From NCBI RefSeq assembly GCF_030009775.1, contig NZ_JASCTH010000023.1, forward strand, positions 1 through 39,420: 39,420 bases of DNA. The letters run 5' to 3'. Shown piece after piece: positions 14,534-22,880 of the stretch (the first letter of the stretch is position 1; each line of letters starts with the position of its first letter). The notes under the pieces were generated by a model. That model worked only from the letters and a program-made list of their open reading frames with translations, was not told where the DNA came from and ran no database searches. A program made the position numbers and the translations under genes. Origin of the DNA: Actinoplanes sandaracinus. GTDB taxonomy: Bacteria; Actinomycetota; Actinomycetes; Mycobacteriales; Micromonosporaceae.

Positions 14534-15408
14534 CCACAGAACGACGGCCGTTGGCCGTGCTCACCTCACGGGTGCGCCTGGAGGAACGACTGCTCCTGGC
14601 CGAGCTGCGCCGGCGCGATGTCGATTTCGTCCAGGTCGACACCCGCCGGCTCACCCTGCGGCTGAACAACGGTGAACCGCTGGAGCTGCCTTACCGGGCG
14701 GCGCTCAGCCGGGAGATCTCGCACACCCGCAATTCCTACGCCGCCAAGCTGCTGGAACACGCCGGCGTGCCGGTGGTCAACTCCGCGCGAGTGATCGACC
14801 TGTGTGGCGACAAGCTGCTGACCACGCTGGCGCTGCGCGAGGCCGGGCTTCCGACCATCCGGGCGATGGTCGGCCTGGTCCCCGAGGCGGCCCTGGCCGG
14901 CATCGACGACTTCGGCTTCCCGGCGGTGGTCAAGCCGGTGACCGGGTCGTGGGGACGGCTGGCCGCCCGGCTGCGCGACCACGAGTCGGCGGAGTCCATC
15001 CTGGAGCATCGCGAGGCCTTCCACGGCCCGCAGCATCAGATCACCTTCGTGCAGGAGTACATCGACAAGCCGGGCCGCGACATCAAGGCGTACGTCTTCG
15101 GCGGCGAGGTGATCGGCGCCATCTACAAGGTGCACGACCACTGGCGGACCAACACCGCACGCGGCGGCCGCGCCGAGGTCTGTCCGCTCACCGACGACCT
15201 GGTCAAGCTGCTGCGCCGGACGGCCGAGGCGGTCGGCGAGGGCATCCTCGGGGTCGACGTGATCGAGCACCGGGACGGCACGATGTACGTCAACGAGGTC
15301 AACCACACCCCGGAGTTCCACGGAGCGGTGGAGGTCCTCGGTGTCGACCTGGTCGGCGCCTACGTGGACTACGTGCTGGCCCGGCTCGCGGTGGGAGCGA
15401 CCCGGTGA
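14530..15408 (+). CDS. lysX: LysX-type AmCP ligase (ATP-grasp)
   Basis: A 292-residue RimK/LysX-family ATP-grasp enzyme. It joins the alpha-amino group of the starting amino acid to the C-terminal Glu of LysW using ATP. Visible motifs are NSARVIDLCGDKLLTT, KPVTGSWGRL, the QEYIDKPGRDIKAYVFGG segment and NEVNHTPEF near the end. Primary-pathway LysX uses 2-aminoadipate; the enzymes of vazabitide-type clusters use glutamate, which is expected here because a transketolase is encoded alongside. The start is GTG 14530 with GGAGG upstream, overlapping the lysK stop by GTGA. Confidence 0.93.
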   Translation: MTTERRPLAVLTSRVRLEERLLLAELRRRDVDFVQVDTRRLTLRLNNGEPLELPYRAALSREISHTRNSYAAKLLEHAGVPVVNSARVIDLCGDKLLTTLALREAGLPTIRAMVGLVPEAALAGIDDFGFPAVVKPVTGSWGRLAARLRDHESAESILEHREAFHGPQHQITFVQEYIDKPGRDIKAYVFGGEVIGAIYKVHDHWRTNTARGGRAEVCPLTDDLVKLLRRTAEAVGEGILGVDVIEHRDGTMYVNEVNHTPEFHGAVEVLGVDLVGAYVDYVLARLAVGATR

Positions 15409-15770
15409 GCGGGTTGCCGGTCACCGCGGATCTGACCCTGCGGTTCGCGGCCGATCGCGCCGGCCGGGTTCGCCCGGTCGGCCCGGACGCGCCGGTGACC
15501 TGCTCCGGGCAGCTAATGGCCCTCCCACCGGGCCGCTACGACTGGCTGCACCTACGCACGGACGCCCCGGCGCCGCGGCGAGCCACCGTGTGGCTCTACT
15601 ACCGCAACGGGGTGGATCCGGAGCACTGGGACATTCCGGCCGGTGACGGCGCGTTCAGCCGGATCCCGGTGCCCCGCCGCGACGACCTGCTGGCGATCGG
15701 GTTGCCGGACGACCCGGCGGTCGTGGGCCGTGCCGTGTGTGTGGTCGAGTCGCGAGAGGATGCGCCGTGA
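15405..15770 (+). CDS. small beta-sandwich-like protein of unknown function
   Basis: A 121-residue protein I do not recognise by function. It has no signal peptide, membrane segment or obvious catalytic motif. Its sequence matches the C-terminal two thirds of the 191-residue protein at 19797-20372: GQLMALPPGRYDWLHL against GQRIAVPAGSYDWIYL, and LLAIGLPDDP against LVAVRLPDNP. It lacks that protein's N-terminus and about 40 middle residues. The alternating hydrophobic pattern suggests a beta-sandwich. GTG 15405 overlaps the lysX stop and the TGA overlaps the aminotransferase start, so it is certainly part of the operon. Confidence 0.8.
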   Translation: MSGLPVTADLTLRFAADRAGRVRPVGPDAPVTCSGQLMALPPGRYDWLHLRTDAPAPRRATVWLYYRNGVDPEHWDIPAGDGAFSRIPVPRRDDLLAIGLPDDPAVVGRAVCVVESREDAP

Positions 15771-17086
15771 GCGACAAACTGGCCATGTTCGGCGGGCCCC
15801 GCACCGTGCACCGGGCCGACGTCACGGCCGACCGGATCGGCTGGCCGGTGGTCACTGACGCCGAGCACGCCGCCGTCCGCGGCGTCTTCGACAAGGGCTT
15901 GTACACGTCGAACGACGCCGGTCGAGGTGAGGTGTCCGCGCTGCAGCGGGACTGGGCGCAGTACGTCGGGGTGCGGCACTGCGCCGCGGTCGCCAACGGC
16001 ACCGCGGCGCTGGAGCTCGCGCTCGCCGCGCTCGACCTGGAACCCGGCGCCGAGGTGCTGGTCCCGGCGCTCACCTTCATCGGCAGCGCCGTTCCGATCG
16101 CGCAGCGGGGGCTGGTGCCGGTCTTCGTCGACATCGACCCGGACACCTACACCATCGACCCGGTCGCCGCGGCGGCCGCGATTACCCCGCGCACCCGGGC
16201 CGTCATCGCCGTGCACCTGCACGGCCTGCCCTGCGACATGGCCGCGCTGCGGAGCCTCGCCGAGCGGCACGGACTGCACGTGATCGAGGACGCGGCGCAG
16301 GCGCAGGGCGCCCGCTACCAGGGCCGGCGCACCGGATCGTTCGGCGCCGTCAATGCCACCAGCCTCAACGTGGTGAAAAACCTGCCCACCTGCGGCGAGG
16401 GCGGCCTGATCACCACCGACGACGAGGACCTTTACGAGCGGGTGGTGCTGCACCGCCAGTTCGGCGAGGACCTGCGCGCCGGCCGGGAACGCGACTACCT
16501 GTCCCGGGTCCTCGCCGGCAACGCGAAGCTCAGCGCCGTGCAGGCCGCGTTCACCCGGTGCCAGCTGGCCCGGCTCGACGCCGACAGCGAGCGGCGCGAC
16601 ACGGTGGTGCGCGGCTTCCTCGGCCGGCTCGCCGAGCTGCCCGGCCTGCGGGTGCCGGTGTGCCCCGACGACCGTACGCACGCCTGGCACATCCTGCGGC
16701 TGCGCTTCGACCCGGAGCCGCTCGACGCGGTCGGGGTGGCGAGCGGTGCCCTGCGGGCGGTGCTGCAGCGGGCGTTGCGGGCCGAAGGGGTGCCGGTGCA
16801 GCCCTATCAGATCGTGCCGCTGCCCGGGCAGCCCGCCTTCCGGCGGACGGCCGACCCGACTCGCGCCTACCGGGTCGAGGACCACCCGGTGAGCGCCGCG
16901 GTGATCGAGGACTCAGTGACCCTGCAGCGCTGGCACCTGAACCCGGCCTGCGGGCCGGTCCTGGACGCCTGCGCCGACGCCTTCGAAAAGGTCTGGGCGA
17001 ACCTTCCTCGGCTGCTGCCGGTGGCTCGCTCGATGGATTACCGGCCGCCGTGGCACGCCGCCCTGGCTCTGGAGGGAGCAGCGTGA
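15767..17086 (+). CDS. DegT/DnrJ/EryC1/StrS-family PLP aminotransferase
   Basis: A 439-residue fold-type I aminotransferase of the DegT family. Landmarks are VANGTAALELAL (cofactor phosphate region), VLVPALTFIGSA, the DAAQAQGARY motif with its PLP aspartate, and SLNVVKNLPTCGEGG with Schiff-base Lys204. The start is GTG 15767, overlapping the preceding stop; an upstream in-frame start is rejected. Lying between lysX and the transketolase genes, it probably aminates the C6 ketone of the carrier-bound dihydroxyheptanoate, the step assigned to a PLP enzyme in DADH biosynthesis. A C-terminal extension ending ...MDYRPPWHAAL is somewhat longer than in the sugar aminotransferases of the family. Confidence 0.92.
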   Translation: MSDKLAMFGGPRTVHRADVTADRIGWPVVTDAEHAAVRGVFDKGLYTSNDAGRGEVSALQRDWAQYVGVRHCAAVANGTAALELALAALDLEPGAEVLVPALTFIGSAVPIAQRGLVPVFVDIDPDTYTIDPVAAAAAITPRTRAVIAVHLHGLPCDMAALRSLAERHGLHVIEDAAQAQGARYQGRRTGSFGAVNATSLNVVKNLPTCGEGGLITTDDEDLYERVVLHRQFGEDLRAGRERDYLSRVLAGNAKLSAVQAAFTRCQLARLDADSERRDTVVRGFLGRLAELPGLRVPVCPDDRTHAWHILRLRFDPEPLDAVGVASGALRAVLQRALRAEGVPVQPYQIVPLPGQPAFRRTADPTRAYRVEDHPVSAAVIEDSVTLQRWHLNPACGPVLDACADAFEKVWANLPRLLPVARSMDYRPPWHAALALEGAA

Positions 17087-17916
17087 GCAGCGCGCCGATC
17101 GTCGACGAGACCACCGTGCTGGCGCACCGGATGCGCGAGCACATCCTGCGGATGGGCGCCACCGAGCACGGCACCCACGTGGGCGGCAGCCTGTCCTGCG
17201 CCGACGTGCTGGCCGTGCTCTACGGCGAGGTGCTGCGGGTGCGTCCGGACGAGCCGGACTGGCCGGAGCGGGACCGCTTCGTGCTCAGCAAGGGCCACGC
17301 CGGGGCCGCGCTCTACGCGGCCCTGGCCGAGCGCGGCTTCCTGCCGGTCGACGAGCTCGAAACGTACGGCCGTCGGGGCGGCCGCCTGGCCGGACATCCG
17401 CTGCGTCGGCTGCCCGGCGTCGAGTTCCCGACCGGGTCGCTGGGCCACGGGCTGTCGCTGGCGGCCGGCGTCGCGCTGGCGTTGCGCCGCACCGGTCGTA
17501 CCGGCCGCGCGTTCGTTCTGCTCGGCGACGGCGAACTGCAGGAGGGGTCGGTCTGGGAGGCGGCGATGGCGGCCGGACACCACCGGCTGGACAACCTGAT
17601 CGCCGTGGTGGACCGCAACGGCTTGCAAATCACCGGCGGAACCGAGGAGTGCATCACTCTCGAGCCGCTCGCCGACCGCTGGCGCACCTTCGGGTGGCAC
17701 GCCGTCGAGGTCGACGGGCACGACGTGGCCGCGCTGCGCGAGGTCTTCGCCGGCGTGCCGCGGCAGGTCGGGCGGCCGACCGTGGTGATCGCCCGGACGG
17801 TCAAGGGCCGCGGGGTGCCGCTGTTCGAGGGGAAGAAGAAGAGTCACTCCGTGCAGTTGACGCCACGGCTGTACCAGCGCGCGGCGGCCGGTCTGAAGAC
17901 GAGGAGGCCACAGTGA
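17083..17916 (+). CDS. transketolase, N-terminal (TPP-binding) subunit
   Basis: A 277-residue transketolase alpha half. It contains LSKGHAGAALYAAL, the thiamine-diphosphate motif beginning GDGELQEGSVWEAAM and closing at VDRNGLQ, and the SLGHGLSLAAGVALA helix. The partner half is the next gene, which overlaps by four bases. In the AmCP pathway a split transketolase moves a two-carbon ketol unit from a sugar phosphate to LysW-bound glutamate semialdehyde, making the C7 skeleton; the position next to the aminotransferase supports this role over the pentose phosphate pathway. The start is GTG 17083. Confidence 0.94.
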   Translation: MSSAPIVDETTVLAHRMREHILRMGATEHGTHVGGSLSCADVLAVLYGEVLRVRPDEPDWPERDRFVLSKGHAGAALYAALAERGFLPVDELETYGRRGGRLAGHPLRRLPGVEFPTGSLGHGLSLAAGVALALRRTGRTGRAFVLLGDGELQEGSVWEAAMAAGHHRLDNLIAVVDRNGLQITGGTEECITLEPLADRWRTFGWHAVEVDGHDVAALREVFAGVPRQVGRPTVVIARTVKGRGVPLFEGKKKSHSVQLTPRLYQRAAAGLKTRRPQ

Positions 17917-18884
17917 CGGTGACCATGGCGATCGACACCGACTGGATCGAGCGTTACTCGGTGGCGTCGCGCGACGTCTACCGCCGGGTGCTGGCAGAAC
18001 TGGCCGCCGCGGACCCGCGGATCTTCTGCATGGACTCGGACATGGGCGGGTTCGAGGACTCGTTCGCCGCCCACCTGCCGGAGCAGTACGTCAACGTGGG
18101 CATCGCCGAGGCGAACCTGCTCGGCATGTCGGCCGGCCTGGCAGCGACCGGGCTGCGGCCGTACGCGAACACCATCGCCAGCTTCGCGGCGGCCCGTGCC
18201 TGCGAGCAGATGAAGATCGACATCGCGGGCAACGATCTGCCGGTGCGGGTGGTGGTCACCCACGCCGGGCTCTCCGCCGGTCACTACGGCCCGACCCACC
18301 ACGCGGTCGAGGACATCGCGATCGTGCGCACGCTGCCGAACATGACGGTCGTGGTGCCGTGCGACGCGGCGGAGACCGAGTACGCCGTGCGCGCGACCGC
18401 CGACCTGCCCGGCCCGCTGTTCCTGCGACTGGGCCGGGCGGCCACCCCGCTGGTGCACACCCAACCGTACGAGTTCCGGCTCGGCCAGGCGCACGAACTG
18501 CGCGCCGGCGACGACGTCACGATCGTGGCGACCGGGCCTTATCCGGTGGTGATGGCGTTGGCGGCGCAGCGGATGCTGACCGGCCACGGCGTGCACGCCC
18601 GCGTGCTGAACATGCACACCGTCAAGCCGATCGACCGGGCGGCGCTGGTGCGCGCGGCCCGGCAGACCCGCGGCATCGTCACGGTCGAGGACCACGTCGT
18701 GGCCGGCGGCCTCGGCGCGGCGGTGTGCGAGGTGGTCGCCGAGGAGCATCCCTGCCCGGTGCGCCGGATCGGGGTGCCGGACCGGTTCAACGACTTCGTC
18801 GCCGACGAGAAGGACCTGCTGGTCGAGGCGGGCGTCAGCCCGGAGCGGATCGCCGAGGCCGCGCTGGCGGTGCTGCGTCGGTGA
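17913..18884 (+). CDS. transketolase, C-terminal (pyrimidine-binding) subunit
   Basis: A 323-residue beta half of the split transketolase. NVGIAEANLLGMSAGLA carries the Glu that activates thiamine diphosphate. TIASFAAARACEQMKIDI and LFLRLGRAATP are typical of the pyrimidine domain, and a C-terminal transketolase domain follows (VEDHVVAGGLGAAVCEVV). The start is GTG 17913, with GAGGAGG at 17901-17907. It is the last gene of the first AmCP operon; the GNAT gene ends 16 bases beyond its stop on the other strand with no terminator hairpin that I can see. Confidence 0.94.
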   Translation: MTVTMAIDTDWIERYSVASRDVYRRVLAELAAADPRIFCMDSDMGGFEDSFAAHLPEQYVNVGIAEANLLGMSAGLAATGLRPYANTIASFAAARACEQMKIDIAGNDLPVRVVVTHAGLSAGHYGPTHHAVEDIAIVRTLPNMTVVVPCDAAETEYAVRATADLPGPLFLRLGRAATPLVHTQPYEFRLGQAHELRAGDDVTIVATGPYPVVMALAAQRMLTGHGVHARVLNMHTVKPIDRAALVRAARQTRGIVTVEDHVVAGGLGAAVCEVVAEEHPCPVRRIGVPDRFNDFVADEKDLLVEAGVSPERIAEAALAVLRR

Positions 18885-18900
18885 CACCCGCGCCGCCGCT

Positions 18901-19761
18901 TCAGCCGTGCCGGACCCCGGGATCACGCCACCAGGCGAGCAGCTGCGGGCACCGCAGCCGCGGCTGGGCGAAGGCCGACACCGTCGCGGCCGGCGCCGGG
19001 TAGTGCCGTTGCGCCGCGCCGGCGCTCACCTCGGCGCGGACGGCGCGCAGTTCGGCCGCTGCGGCGCCGGCCCAGAAGTCGGCGCCCACCGGTCGAGCCG
19101 TCGCCGGCAGCGACGCCCGGTCTCGGCGGGCCGCGCCGAGCGGCCCGTCCCGGCTTTCGCTGATCCGGCACACCGTCCCGGTCGGCACCGCCCACCAGGT
19201 GACTGCCACTCCGGGCTGGTCGCCGGTGGTGTCCGCCTGCGGATAGACCAGTGGCTCGTCGGCAGCGTCGGCGAGCCGCTGCATGTGCACCTCGCTGAGC
19301 GGCTTGTCGGGGTTCGGGAAGTGCCGGACGGTGTGGTAACCGACCCGGGTGTAGAAGGCCGGATTACCGCGCTCGACGACCGCATCCAGCGTGACGCGGG
19401 TCGCACCGGCCGCCCAAGCCTCGGCCTCCAGGCGGCGCAGCAGCCGGCGACCGGTCCCGCCGTGCCGCAGTCCGGGCGCCACCGCCAACCGCCGGACCTC
19501 CCAGGTGTGCGGGTTCAGCGCCGCGGCTCGGACGGCACCGACGCAGACGCCGCGGTCGTACGCCGTGATCAGGCGCAGGCCGGCCGCCAGGTCGGCGCGC
19601 ACCTCGTCGGCGGTCGCCCGGGCGCCGTCGGCGGCCGGTAGGCCGGGCACCAGATCTCCCCGGGCGTAGGCGGCCCGGGTCACTTCGGCGATGGTCTCCG
19701 CCAGCGCGTCGCTGACGACGGTGGCGACCGAGATTTCCAGTTCCCCCGCAGGGGCCTGCAT
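18901..19761 (-). CDS. GNAT-family N-acetyltransferase
   Basis: About 286 residues. The N-terminal two thirds is a GNAT acetyltransferase with acetyl-CoA motif A around VRRLAVAPGLRHGGTGRRLL and motif B around RGNPAFYTRVGYHTV. The C-terminal ~100 residues are Ala/Arg-rich and not recognised. The start is uncertain: 19761 has GGGGG nine bases upstream, while in-frame ATGs at 19770 and 19782 lack good spacing or any ribosome-binding site. It lies antisense between the two halves of the AmCP genes. It may protect an amino group of the DADH-type residue during synthesis or serve as self-resistance; neither can be shown here. Confidence 0.82.
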   Translation of the reverse strand: MQAPAGELEISVATVVSDALAETIAEVTRAAYARGDLVPGLPAADGARATADEVRADLAAGLRLITAYDRGVCVGAVRAAALNPHTWEVRRLAVAPGLRHGGTGRRLLRRLEAEAWAAGATRVTLDAVVERGNPAFYTRVGYHTVRHFPNPDKPLSEVHMQRLADAADEPLVYPQADTTGDQPGVAVTWWAVPTGTVCRISESRDGPLGAARRDRASLPATARPVGADFWAGAAAAELRAVRAEVSAGAAQRHYPAPAATVSAFAQPRLRCPQLLAWWRDPGVRHG

Positions 19762-19796
19762 GGCAGACATCCCCCGAACCATAGCGAGTGTGATCA

Positions 19797-20372
19797 ATGA
19801 TGCGAAGCGCGCTGGTGGACCTCTCCACTCACCACGACAATCGTGGCCTGCAACCACCCGGAACCGACGGGGACTACGGCTTCAACGTCTGGCGCAACAC
19901 CTTCCCGGCGGAGGAGCTGCCACCACCCGGCTCGACCGTCACGGTGGCCGGCGTGCCGTTCGCCTTCCCGGCACCGGCCGCCGGTGGTGACAACGTGCGG
20001 TGCCGCGGTCAGCGGATCGCCGTGCCGGCCGGCAGCTACGACTGGATCTACCTGCTGGGAGCGGCGGAGCGCCGCACCGAGGACGTGGTGACGCTGCACT
20101 ACGCCGACGGCAGCACCGGCACGGCCCACCTGCGGATGTCTGACTTCTGGCCGCAGACCCCCGACCGCTTCGGTGAGCCGCTCGCCTTCCGGACGAGCGC
20201 CATGCGATATCCGCGGCACACCCACGCCGACCATGCCCCGTCGATCTGGCAACAGCGGGTGCCGGTGACCGGGCCGGGCGAGCTCGTCGCCGTGCGGCTG
20301 CCGGACAACCCCGGCATGCACGTCTTCGCCATCACCGTCGTCGCCGACCCGGAGGCCCGTCATGCGCGTTGA
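19797..20372 (+). CDS. beta-sandwich-like protein of unknown function, paralogue of 15405-15770
   Basis: A 191-residue protein without signal peptide or membrane segment. It shows the pattern ...PAEELPPPGSTVTVAGVPF..., DNVRCRGQRIAVPAGSYDW (about 65-83) and VVTLHYADGS (about 97-106). This resembles beta-sandwich modules found beside some actinobacterial glycoside hydrolases. Here it stands alone, without a catalytic domain. Its C-terminal part matches the 121-residue protein of the first operon. The ribosome-binding site is weak and start ATGs at 19797 and 19800 are both possible. It overlaps the BtrH-like gene by 11 bases, so the two are probably translated together and may form one complex. 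Confidence 0.78.
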   Translation: MMRSALVDLSTHHDNRGLQPPGTDGDYGFNVWRNTFPAEELPPPGSTVTVAGVPFAFPAPAAGGDNVRCRGQRIAVPAGSYDWIYLLGAAERRTEDVVTLHYADGSTGTAHLRMSDFWPQTPDRFGEPLAFRTSAMRYPRHTHADHAPSIWQQRVPVTGPGELVAVRLPDNPGMHVFAITVVADPEARHAR

Positions 20373-21366
20373 GCTCGCTCCGATCACGTACTGGCGGCAT
20401 GACCTGTCGCACTGCCTGCACACCACGGCCGGGGTGCTGCTCGGCTTCCACGGACTCGATCCGGTCGAGGTGCTGGGAGCGGCGTGGGGTTTCTACTATC
20501 CCGGCGACGTCCGGCGCGAGGAGTACTACTTCCCGGGCGCGGCCGAGTCGCTCTTGGGCGGCCTGGCTCCGTACCACGCGATCCGGTCGCGCTGGCACAC
20601 CCCGGCCGACGCCGACGAGGGATGGCGCCAGGTACGCGCCATGGTGGCCGGCGGCGCGCCGGTCGCGGTCGCCGCGGACAACTTCCACCTGCCGTTCCGT
20701 CCGGCCTACCGCGACGTGCACACCAACCATCTGCTCGCCGTCTACGGATTCGACGACCGGACCGGTGAGGTGCTGGTGGCCGATCCGGTCCCGCCCGCCT
20801 TCCAGGGGCCGATCCCGCTGGCGGCGTTCACCGCGGCCCGCGACTCGCAGAACCCGGTCCGGCACAGCCGGGACCTGTTCTTCACCGCCAACCCGATCGG
20901 CAACCGCTGGCTGGAGCTCGACGTCGGCGCCGAACAGCCCGCCTTCACGGCGGATTTCGTGCGGTACGTGCTCGGCGAGAACCTGCGCGGCTTCACCGCA
21001 CCGTCCGACGACACCTATCGCGGCCGGTCCGGCCTGTCCCGCTTCCTGGACGACGTCATCACCCGGATCGCCGACGATCCGGCCGCGGTCGACGAGGCTT
21101 TCGTGGTGCTCGGCCCGGTGCTCGCGGTGACCGGACTGCACGCCGAGTACCTGGCCCTGGCCGGCCGCCGGTTCGACGACCGGCGGCTGTACGAACTGGG
21201 CCGTCTCGTCGACGCGGTGGCGCACGACTGGGCGGCGCTGCGGATCGCGGTAGCCACCTGCGGCACTGCCGGCGCCGCCGGGCGCAAGTCCGCCCGGCAT
21301 CGGGCTGCGTCCCTGCTCGCGGCGCATGACCGAGCGCTGTCGGCGATGGCCGACGCGGCCCGGTAG
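20362..21366 (+). CDS. BtrH-like acyltransferase
   Basis: A 334-residue protein with a BtrH N-terminal domain. BtrH of butirosin biosynthesis transfers an amino-acyl group from a carrier protein to an amine through a catalytic Cys. The Cys here is in DLSHCLHTTAGVLLGFHG (about residue 17). The matching His and Asp lie in DVHTNHLLAVYGFDDR and LVADPVPP, the papain-like order of the family. GGAGG sits nine bases before the ATG. A role in moving a carrier-bound acyl or aminoacyl unit onto an amine of the product is the likely inference; whether the donor is an NRPS carrier domain or LysW is open. Confidence 0.8.
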   Translation: MRVELAPITYWRHDLSHCLHTTAGVLLGFHGLDPVEVLGAAWGFYYPGDVRREEYYFPGAAESLLGGLAPYHAIRSRWHTPADADEGWRQVRAMVAGGAPVAVAADNFHLPFRPAYRDVHTNHLLAVYGFDDRTGEVLVADPVPPAFQGPIPLAAFTAARDSQNPVRHSRDLFFTANPIGNRWLELDVGAEQPAFTADFVRYVLGENLRGFTAPSDDTYRGRSGLSRFLDDVITRIADDPAAVDEAFVVLGPVLAVTGLHAEYLALAGRRFDDRRLYELGRLVDAVAHDWAALRIAVATCGTAGAAGRKSARHRAASLLAAHDRALSAMADAAR

Positions 21367-21491
21367 GGGTTCTCCCCGACTAACGACGACGCCGTCCGAA
21401 GGCCATTGTGGTCGAGACGGCGGAACGCGGCCGAAGCGCCGCGGAAGGTCCCGTCCCGCTCACCGCATCACGAACGCTCAAGGAGACAACC

Positions 21492-21662
21492 GTGAGCCTG
21501 CAAGCTTGCCCGGAGTGCGTGGCCGACGTTCCCGTCGGCGCATCCCCGGAACTCAACGAACTCATCGAGTGCCCGGAGTGCGCCGGCGAACTCGAGGTGA
21601 TCTCGCTCGAGCCGCTGACCCTCGCGGTCGCGCCCGAGGTCGAAGAGGACTGGGGCGAGTGA
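21492..21662 (+). CDS. lysW: LysW-type amino-group carrier protein (AmCP)
   Basis: A 56-residue acidic carrier protein. Two zinc-binding pairs, CPEC at 6-9 and CPEC at 27-30, and the C-terminal EDWGE are diagnostic of LysW/AmCP. The terminal Glu56 forms the isopeptide bond with the substrate amino group; the protein then protects the amino group and presents the substrate to LysZ, LysY, transketolase, aminotransferase and LysK. The start is GTG 21492 with AAGGAG upstream; a GTG at 21408 would add 28 residues not found in the family. The last part of the gene is repeated immediately downstream. Confidence 0.95.
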   Translation: MSLQACPECVADVPVGASPELNELIECPECAGELEVISLEPLTLAVAPEVEEDWGE

Positions 21663-21701
21663 GAACTCGAGCCGCTGACCCTCGCGGTCGCGCCCGAGGT
21701 C
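21606..21701 (+). repeat. 60-bp offset tandem duplication of the lysW 3' end
   Basis: Bases 21606-21641 (end of lysW) and 21666-21701 (after its stop) are identical over 36 bases, starting CTCGAGCCGCTGACC. Weaker similarity continues for about 20 more. The copy is in frame with lysW behind the TGA at 21660-21662 and ends in a frame that no longer encodes EDWGE. It looks like a decayed partial duplication sitting between lysW and lysY. Confidence 0.9.
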
Positions 21702-21755
21702 ACGAAGGACCGGGCGAATGAGAAACGGACCGGGTAACGGACACGGGAGGTAGAA

Positions 21756-22769
21756 GTGATCAGCGTCGGCATTGTCGGCGGCGCCGGGTACATCGGCGGC
21801 GAACTGCTGCGGCTGCTGCTCGGGCATCCCGAGGTCCGGGTGGTCGCCGCGACCTCCACCCGGCTCGCCGGCCGCCGGGTGGACGGTGGCCATCCCAACC
21901 TGCGTGGTCGCACCGATCTGAGCTACTCGCGGCCGGACCAGCTGCCGGAGTGCGACGCGGTCTTCTTCACCAGCTCGGGTCTGGAAGACCCGGCGCTGCG
22001 GGCGGACCTGGCCGGTCGGGGCAAGGTGGTCTTCGACCTCAGCTCCGACCTGCGACTCGGTGATCCGCAGCTGTTCCGCCGGCACTACGGCGCGCACCCC
22101 ACGCCGGAGCTGCTCGGCACCGCGGTGACCGGGCTGCCGGAGCTCTACCGGGACCGGCTGCGAACCGCCGATCTGATCAGCGTGCCGGGGTGCATGGCCA
22201 CCGCGGCGATCCTGGCCCTGCGGCCGGTGGCCGACCTGATCGACGGCGTCGTCACGGTCGATGGCCGGGTCGGGTCGAGCGGCTCGGGGGCCTCCGCCGG
22301 GGAGATGAATCTGCACGCCGAGCGCAGCGGGGTACTGCGGGTGTTTGCGCCGCTGAATCACCGCCACCAGGCGGAGATCAGCCAGGCCACCGGCCTGGCT
22401 GTGCGGATGACCGCGACGGGCGTGGACGCGGTCCGCGGCGTGCAGGTGCTCTGCCGGGCGGATGCCCGGCAGGTCGACGAGGCGACCATCCGGGCGGCCT
22501 ACCGCCGCCACTACGCCGACGAGCCGTTCGTGCGGGTGGTGGCCCAGAAGCGCGGCAACTACCGGCTGCCGGAACCGAAGATCCTGCTCGGCTCCAACCA
22601 CTGTGACGTGGGCTTCGCCGTGGACCCGGACAGCGGCCAGATGCTGCTGATCGGGGCCCTGGACAACCTCGTCAAGGGCGGTGCCGGCAACGCCGTGCAG
22701 AGCCTGAACATCCGGATGGGCTGGGACGAGCGGACGGGCCTGGAGTTCACCGGCCTGCACCCGGCCTGA
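21756..22769 (+). CDS. lysY: LysY-type AmCP-acyl-phosphate reductase (ArgC family)
   Basis: A 337-residue NADPH-dependent reductase that converts the carrier-bound acyl phosphate to a semialdehyde. Landmarks are the Rossmann start VGIVGGAGYIGGELLRLL, VFDLSSDLRL, the catalytic Cys in VPGCMATAAILAL (about residue 147), GSSGSGASAGEMNLHAE, FAPLNHRHQAEI and the C-terminal DNLVKGGAGNAVQSLN. The start is GTG 21756 after CGGGAGG. With LysZ it forms the second and third steps after LysX. In a vazabitide-like pathway the product is LysW-bound glutamate 5-semialdehyde, the acceptor for the transketolase. Confidence 0.94.
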   Translation: MISVGIVGGAGYIGGELLRLLLGHPEVRVVAATSTRLAGRRVDGGHPNLRGRTDLSYSRPDQLPECDAVFFTSSGLEDPALRADLAGRGKVVFDLSSDLRLGDPQLFRRHYGAHPTPELLGTAVTGLPELYRDRLRTADLISVPGCMATAAILALRPVADLIDGVVTVDGRVGSSGSGASAGEMNLHAERSGVLRVFAPLNHRHQAEISQATGLAVRMTATGVDAVRGVQVLCRADARQVDEATIRAAYRRHYADEPFVRVVAQKRGNYRLPEPKILLGSNHCDVGFAVDPDSGQMLLIGALDNLVKGGAGNAVQSLNIRMGWDERTGLEFTGLHPA

Positions 22770-22859
22770 CCCGACGCCCCGCCGGCGGATCCGATGCCAC
22801 CTCGTGCGGCGTCGCGCTCGATCACACCGCGCTCCCCCGCGGTGCCGGGCGCGGCCCGC

Positions 22860-22880
22860 GGCGCCGGATCCACCGGCGCC
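22860..22880 (+). other. GC-rich hairpin between lysY and lysZ
   Basis: GGCGCCGG (22860-22867), loop ATCCA, CCGGCGCC (22873-22880): a perfect 8-bp stem. It lies in the 152-base lysY-lysZ gap, 41 bases before the lysZ ATG, with no T tract. It could be an attenuator or an mRNA stability element that adjusts the reductase:kinase ratio. The rest of the gap shows nothing I can support. Confidence 0.4.

Noticed and set aside
18885..18900. Terminator between transketolase and GNAT genes
   Set aside because: Only 16 bases, with no inverted repeat.
19797..20372. Naming the two beta-sandwich proteins as the azinomycin aziridine-forming protein
   Set aside because: I cannot compare them with that protein here, and nothing in the sequence shows the activity.
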